In this document: piece by piece, positions 59,150 to 64,000 of the stretch
How the letters are laid out: each line of letters starts with the position of its first letter
How positions within the stretch are numbered: position 1 is the first letter of the stretch
Assembly (NCBI RefSeq): GCF_900112485.1
Contig: NZ_FOMG01000015.1
Coordinates: 29,409-93,408 of the forward strand
DNA: 64,000 nt
Origin: Clostridium uliginosum
GTDB taxonomy: Bacteria > Bacillota > Clostridia > Clostridiales > Clostridiaceae
Direction: 5' to 3'
Notes under the pieces: generated by a model
What the model was told of the DNA's origin: nothing
Seen by the model: only the letters and a program-made list of their open reading frames with translations
The model's database searches: none
Program-made: the position numbers and the translations under genes

Positions 59150-60028
59150 CTACTTATTTTCTCCAAAATACTCTATAAACTTTTGGGCCATAGATGAAAT
59201 ATATTTATCTTTTATCCATATTGCGCTTACCTTAGTTATTAATTTATCATTATTAATTTCTTTATAAATTAGATTATCATTTCCACCAAGGCCAAAGGCA
59301 GATTTAGGAATTATGCCAATGCCAAGGCCTGCATTTGCCCATAAAAGAGTGGTGCGAGCATCATCGTTCTTACAGAATATTTCTGGTTCAAAACCTTGTT
59401 CTAGGCAAGTTTCATGTATTAATTGTTCAAATCTACGGTATATAATTAAAGGTTTTTCTTTTAACTCTTCTATGGTTATATAAGAGTTTTTTGTTTTGAA
59501 GTAATAATTTTTTGATATTACAGCTATCATAGGCTCAGCCTCTGCATATTTGCAATGAAATTTTGAAGAGTTAAAAGGAGTTCGTACAATACCTACCTCT
59601 ATAATACCTCTGTTTAAAAGCTCTAATATTTTAAAGGTATTGCCTTCGTGTATTTCAAACTTTACTCCTGGATAGTTTTTTCTAAAGTCTGAGATTTTAT
59701 CATTGAGTAAAACAGAACCAGATGATGAAACAGTACCTATAGATAATTTACCTTTAAACCCCTTTTTAAAATCATTTATTTCATTTATGGTGGAGTCTGA
59801 CAGTTCTAATATTTGTTCAGCTCTATCTTTTAAAATATTACCAGCATCAGTTAACTCGATATGTCTTGGTCCTCTTTCTATAAGTTTTACACCAAGCTCA
59901 TCTTCAAGATTTTTTAATTGTTGACTTAATGGTGGTTGAGCCATATTAAGCCTTTTAGCAGCAGAAGTTATTTGACCTTCTTCTACAATGGTTAAAAAAT
60001 ACTTTAACTGTTTTATATCCATAAACAT
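59150..60028 (-). CDS. LysR family transcriptional regulator
   Basis: 292 residues: N-terminal helix-turn-helix (MDIKQLKYFLTIVEEGQITS, AAKRLNMAQPPLSQQLKNLE) and a substrate-binding domain (GKLSIGTVSSSGSVLL, PGVKFEIHEGNTFKILELL). I chose ATG 60028, five bases from GGAGA; ATG 60022 is possible. A longer frame upstream (to 60151) has no ribosome binding site. It is divergent from the ABC exporter gene and probably regulates it. Effector unknown. Confidence 0.9.
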   Translation of the reverse strand: MFMDIKQLKYFLTIVEEGQITSAAKRLNMAQPPLSQQLKNLEDELGVKLIERGPRHIELTDAGNILKDRAEQILELSDSTINEINDFKKGFKGKLSIGTVSSSGSVLLNDKISDFRKNYPGVKFEIHEGNTFKILELLNRGIIEVGIVRTPFNSSKFHCKYAEAEPMIAVISKNYYFKTKNSYITIEELKEKPLIIYRRFEQLIHETCLEQGFEPEIFCKNDDARTTLLWANAGLGIGIIPKSAFGLGGNDNLIYKEINNDKLITKVSAIWIKDKYISSMAQKFIEYFGENK

Positions 60029-60193
60029 ATTATCTCCAATCCATATGATTTTCGTATATAAGTGATACAAATTAAATATTATTAATATGGTAATTTCTAT
60101 GTTAAAATCATAACTGATAAATATTTCATAGTCAATATAGGGTGATTGCATTGTTGAAAATCCCTATATTATTCAAGAAAGGAGATTACACAC

Positions 60194-61930
60194 TTGTTTA
60201 AACTTATATCCTTTTTAAAGCCTTATAAAAAAGAATGTATTGTTGGACCAATATTTAAATTATTTGAGGCTATTTTAGAGTTGATTTTACCAACAATTAT
60301 GGCTCTTTTAATAAATAATGGAGTTACTAATAGGGACAGTTCTTATGTAATTAAAATGGGAGGAATTATGCTGTGCATGACAATCTTTGGATTTTGTAGT
60401 TCTCTTGTGTGCCAATATTATGCAGCTTGTGCTTCACAAGGCTTTGGTACAGATTTACGTAATGCTATATTTAAGCATATAAGCTCTCTTTCTTATACTG
60501 AAATAGATAAGTTTGGTAGCTCATCACTTATAAATAGAATTACTAATGATGTAAATCAATTGCAAATTGCAATAGCACTACTTATAAGACTTGTTATACG
60601 TGCACCATTTATATGTATAGGCGCTACAATAATGGCAATGATATTAGATTTTAAGTTATCTTTAATTTTAATTTCATCAACACCTTTTTTTGCATTAATA
60701 TTATATTTTTTTATAACTAAAACTTCACCATTATATAAAAAATATCAGAAAAATTTAGATGAATTATCTCTTATAATAGGTGAAACTTTAAGAGGAGTAA
60801 GAGTTATTCGTGCTTTTTCTAAGATATATAAAGAGAAGAAGAGATTTAAAGAGAAAAATGATGATTTAACTCATACCTCTATTAATGTTGGTAAAATATC
60901 AGCGTTATTAAATCCATTAACATCATTTGTTATGAACAGCGCTATCATAGTTTTATTATGGGTAGGGGCTTTTCAAATTAATAGTGGAACTTTATTGCCA
61001 GGAACAATAATAGCTTTTGTAAATTATATTACTCAAATTTTACTTGCACTTATAGTTGTTTCAAATCTTATTGTTTTATTTACTAAGGCTTCAGCTTCAG
61101 CAGGACGTATTAATGAACTTTTTGAAACAGATACATCCATTATTGAAAACATAGGAAGTGTAAATGAAAATTCTGATATAAATACATCTGCTATTGAGTT
61201 TAATAAGGTTTATTTTAACTATAATGAAGCTAGTGATATGGTATTAGAAAACATTTCATTATCAATAAATAAAGGAGAAACTGTAGGAATTATAGGAGGA
61301 ACAGGTTCAGGTAAATCTACATTTGTTAATTTAATACCAAGATTTTATGAAGTTAATGCAGGAGAAATTTTGGTTAATGGTATAAATGTTAAGAAGTATC
61401 CTTTAGATACACTAATAAGTAAAATAAGCATGGTGTCTCAAAAAGCTGAATTATTTACTGGAACTATTGAGGAAAACATTAGATGGGGCAATTTAGAAGC
61501 TTCAGAGGATGAAGTTATAGAGGCTTCAAAAAAGGCACAGGCCCATGAATTTATAATCAAACTTCCGGAGGGTTATAAAACTAAAGTAGAACGTGGTGGA
61601 GCTAATTTTTCAGGAGGACAAAAGCAGAGACTTACAATAGCTCGTGCTTTAGTTAAAAATCCAGAAATACTAATTTTTGATGATTCCTTTAGTGCTTTAG
61701 ATTTTATAACTGATGCTGCATTAAGAAAGGCTATTAAAGACAACTCTAATAATATGACCATAATAATTGTTTCTCAAAGGGCAAGTACTATAAAAAATTC
61801 AGATAAAATTATTGTATTTGATGATGGACAAGTGGTTGCCTTAGGTACACATAGAGAGCTTATAGAAAGCTCAGAAGTATATAAGGAAATCTGCTTATCT
61901 CAACTTTCAAGTGAGGAGGCAATTAAATGA
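60194..61930 (+). CDS. ABC exporter half-transporter, non-catalytic-type ATPase
   Basis: 578 residues: six transmembrane helices (about 17-310) and one ATPase domain. Walker A GIIGGTGSGKST and signature FSGGQKQR are normal. Walker B reads ILIFDDSFSALD, with Asp in place of the catalytic Glu, and the switch position reads VSQRAS rather than the usual AHR. This is typical of the degenerate half of a heterodimeric exporter (BmrC/TM287 type). TTG start after AAAGGAG. Its stop overlaps the start of its partner. Confidence 0.92.
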   Translation: MFKLISFLKPYKKECIVGPIFKLFEAILELILPTIMALLINNGVTNRDSSYVIKMGGIMLCMTIFGFCSSLVCQYYAACASQGFGTDLRNAIFKHISSLSYTEIDKFGSSSLINRITNDVNQLQIAIALLIRLVIRAPFICIGATIMAMILDFKLSLILISSTPFFALILYFFITKTSPLYKKYQKNLDELSLIIGETLRGVRVIRAFSKIYKEKKRFKEKNDDLTHTSINVGKISALLNPLTSFVMNSAIIVLLWVGAFQINSGTLLPGTIIAFVNYITQILLALIVVSNLIVLFTKASASAGRINELFETDTSIIENIGSVNENSDINTSAIEFNKVYFNYNEASDMVLENISLSINKGETVGIIGGTGSGKSTFVNLIPRFYEVNAGEILVNGINVKKYPLDTLISKISMVSQKAELFTGTIEENIRWGNLEASEDEVIEASKKAQAHEFIIKLPEGYKTKVERGGANFSGGQKQRLTIARALVKNPEILIFDDSFSALDFITDAALRKAIKDNSNNMTIIIVSQRASTIKNSDKIIVFDDGQVVALGTHRELIESSEVYKEICLSQLSSEEAIK

Positions 61931-63660
61931 ATAATACATTAATAAGAATATTTAAATATATAGGAGAGAGAAAGGGTCTTTTATTTATATCTATAATTTT
62001 TACCATAATAAGTGTTACTACAAATTTAATAGGTCCTATTTTAATAGGTAAATCAATTGATAATATGATTGGAAAAGGAAATGTTAATTTTAAAGAAGTA
62101 TTTAACATAATTTTTATATTAGCAGTAGTTTATATATGCAGTAATCTTTTTAATTGGCTATTGAGTTATTTTTTAAATCTTATAACCTATAAAACTGTAA
62201 ATTCCATGAGAGAACAGCTTTTTAATAAGATTAATCTCCTGTCATTAAAATTTTATGATGGTAATGCTCATGGAGATATTATAAGTAGATTTATTAATGA
62301 TATAGATACAGTTGGAGATGGACTTTTACAGGGAATGTCATCTTTATTTATAGGAGTTGCTACAATTATAGGATCTATAGCCTTTATGCTTTCTATTAAT
62401 TTTGTTATGACCTTAGTGGTTATATTATCTGCACCAATAACATTTTTTGTGGCAAGGTTTGTAACTAAAAAATCTAAAAAGATGTTTTCAAAACAAGCAA
62501 AGACATTAGGTGAGTTAAATGGATATGCAGAGGAGATTATAAGGGGGCAAAAGGTGGTAAAGGCATTTAACTATGAAAAGCACTCCTATGATAGGTTTAA
62601 AGCAATTAATGAACAGCTCTATAATTCAGGAGTTAAGTCGCAATTTTATGGTTCTCTTGCAAATCCATCAACTAGACTTGTAAATAACATAACCTATTCC
62701 ATAATAGGAATAATAGGTAGCATTGTTGCTATTATGGGAAAAATAACTGTTGGTGGTATATCAAGTTTTCTTATATATTCTACTTTGTTTTCAAAGCCTT
62801 TTAATGAAATAACAGGGGTGCTAACTCAAATACAGGCAGCTATTGCTTCAGCTAATCGTGTATTTTCTATAATTGATATGGAAGAAGAGCAGGATTATAT
62901 AGAAAATTTAGTTAATATTGAAGAGTGTAGAGGCCATGTAACCTTTAATAATGTTTCATTTGCATATGATAAAAAAAATCCACTTATAACAAATTTGAAT
63001 TTAGATATAAAACCAGGTAGTAGAGTTGCTATTGTAGGAAAAACAGGAGCAGGAAAAACAACTCTTGTAAATTTATTAATGAGGTTTTATGAAGTTAATG
63101 AGGGACAAATATCTATTGATGGAATAAACATTCAACATATGAATAGAGATGATTTAAGACAAAGATTTGGAATGGTTCTTCAAGATACATTTTTATTTTC
63201 AGACACTATAGGTAATAACATTGCTTATGGTAAACCTGAAGCTTCAAAAGATGAAATTATTAAAGCAGCAAAAGGAGCAGAAGTTCATAGCTTTATAAGA
63301 CGTTTACCAAAGGAATATGATACTGAGATAACTTCATCAGGAGATAATTTATCACAAGGGCAAAAGCAACTTTTAACTATAGCCCGTGTAATGCTTGCTG
63401 ACCCACCAATGCTTATATTAGATGAGGCTACAAGCAATATAGATACAAGAACAGAACTACACATACAAAAGGCATTTGAAAGAATAATGGAAGGGAGAAC
63501 AACCTTTATAATAGCGCATAGACTTTCTACAATTAAAGAGGCAGATATAATTTTAGTTATGGATAATGGGAACATAGTTGAGAGTGGAACTCATGAAGGT
63601 CTATTAAAAAAGAAAGGACACTATGCTAGGATTTATAATAGTCAGTTCCAAGTAAACTAA
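61927..63660 (+). CDS. ABC exporter half-transporter, catalytic ATPase
   Basis: 577 residues with six transmembrane helices and an ATPase domain: Walker A AIVGKTGAGKTTLV, Walker B MLILDEATSNIDT (with Glu) and AHRLST switch. Its own signature is LSQGQKQL, with Gln for the second Gly. Together with the partner this gives one consensus and one degenerate ATP site. It overlaps the upstream stop by 4 bp (ATGA). Likely a multidrug or lipid exporter. Confidence 0.92.
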   Translation: MNNTLIRIFKYIGERKGLLFISIIFTIISVTTNLIGPILIGKSIDNMIGKGNVNFKEVFNIIFILAVVYICSNLFNWLLSYFLNLITYKTVNSMREQLFNKINLLSLKFYDGNAHGDIISRFINDIDTVGDGLLQGMSSLFIGVATIIGSIAFMLSINFVMTLVVILSAPITFFVARFVTKKSKKMFSKQAKTLGELNGYAEEIIRGQKVVKAFNYEKHSYDRFKAINEQLYNSGVKSQFYGSLANPSTRLVNNITYSIIGIIGSIVAIMGKITVGGISSFLIYSTLFSKPFNEITGVLTQIQAAIASANRVFSIIDMEEEQDYIENLVNIEECRGHVTFNNVSFAYDKKNPLITNLNLDIKPGSRVAIVGKTGAGKTTLVNLLMRFYEVNEGQISIDGINIQHMNRDDLRQRFGMVLQDTFLFSDTIGNNIAYGKPEASKDEIIKAAKGAEVHSFIRRLPKEYDTEITSSGDNLSQGQKQLLTIARVMLADPPMLILDEATSNIDTRTELHIQKAFERIMEGRTTFIIAHRLSTIKEADIILVMDNGNIVESGTHEGLLKKKGHYARIYNSQFQVN

Positions 63661-63752
63661 GTTAGAATTAGCAGTTAATAAATATGTAAAATCAAATATA
63701 AAAAAGATTAAAAATTGAAGTAAAGGATATTTTTAATATTTTTATTTGAAGC
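63661..63752. other. A/T-rich spacer
   Basis: No gene visible downstream of the exporter. Confidence 0.4.
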
Positions 63753-63841
63753 TGTTTTAAAACCGTGTTGATATTGTAATATAAGGCTCATGGACAGTGG
63801 AATTCACCTTTATATTAAAATATCAACACTATTTTAAAACA
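63753..63841. repeat. Second palindromic repeat family, full copy
   Basis: TGTTTTAAAACCGTGTTGAT... and its inverse ending ATTTTAAAACA form about 33-bp arms with three mismatches (89 bp total). The start is shared with 49418-49448. Probably a MITE-like or structural intergenic element. Confidence 0.65.
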
Positions 63842-64000
63842 TATTCATATTTATAAATGATAAATGGAAATAAGGAGATGCCAATATATAGATAATGATA
63901 TATGCATACTATAATAGTGCAAAAATGCTTGAATAATTTTACAATTGAATAAAATAAAAAAACATTTATGATAAATCCTTGTTATAATTGAGTTCTCACA
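63842..64000. other. Right-edge A/T-rich sequence
   Basis: No feature recognised; TATAATT at 63983 may belong to a promoter of a gene beyond the window. Confidence 0.35.

Noticed and set aside
63753..63841. CRISPR repeat
   Set aside because: Only an inverted pair and one distant half copy exist; there are no regularly spaced repeats with unique spacers and no cas genes.

Overview
The window comes from a low-GC, spore-forming Firmicute, most likely a Clostridium sensu stricto. The evidence is the very AT-rich sequence, the efp / CD1247-like / spoIIIAA-AH / asp23 / nusB / folD / xseAB / ispA / dxs / tlyA / nadK / argR / recN / spoIVB / spo0A order, and the AGGAGG-type ribosome binding sites. 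There are no rRNA or tRNA genes and no CRISPR array.

Region 1 (1-21.9 kb) is conserved chromosome. It starts with the end of a type IV pilus operon (pilin-like proteins, then PilM-, PilN- and PilO-like proteins). EF-P, a CD1247-like zinc-ribbon protein, the complete eight-gene spoIIIA operon and an Asp23 protein follow. Next is a compact run of housekeeping genes ending in spoIVB and spo0A. A near-consensus sigma-H promoter lies upstream of spo0A. A palindromic AT-rich repeat family (arms close to GGCACATTCAAAAAAATAAC) recurs between genes here and further downstream.

Region 2 (21.9-43.6 kb) is accessory DNA built of modules. Four copies of a short sequence resembling the 3' end of tmRNA (CGCCTCCACCA plus flank) lie near 24.45, 27.91, 36.57 and 43.22 kb. 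The first and third share 25 identical bases. The lead-in (22-24.4 kb) holds a truncated tyrosine integrase, small unknown genes and a broken serine recombinase. The first two modules carry three large proteins that each join an N-terminal HD-type domain to an Hsp90-like GHKL ATPase. The second and third of these flank a two-TM SLATT/DUF4231-type protein. An IS element with a perfect 5-bp target duplication has split this probable operon between its first two genes. I regard HD-Hsp90 / SLATT / HD-Hsp90 as the best candidate for an undescribed conflict (defence) system. The third module holds wrecked two-component and ABC-transporter genes, then an intact beta-glucoside operon (BglG-type antiterminator, PTS EIIBCA, GH1 6-phospho-beta-glucosidase) with two RAT/terminator switches.

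Region 3 (43.6-64 kb) is mixed. It has an internally deleted IS3-type remnant, a flagellin-like small protein, a HigBA-like toxin-antitoxin remnant, a GNAT acetyltransferase and an amino-acid (cystine-like) ABC importer. It continues with CorA, a decayed cyclic-phosphate-receiver-like gene, a choline-binding-repeat secreted protein, HAD, VOC and DeoR genes, a uracil permease and a chemoreceptor with a tiny extracellular domain. It ends with an Rrf2 regulator, a LysR regulator divergent from a heterodimeric ABC exporter, and a second palindromic repeat.

All assignments come from reading the sequence and remembered family motifs; no database search was run.
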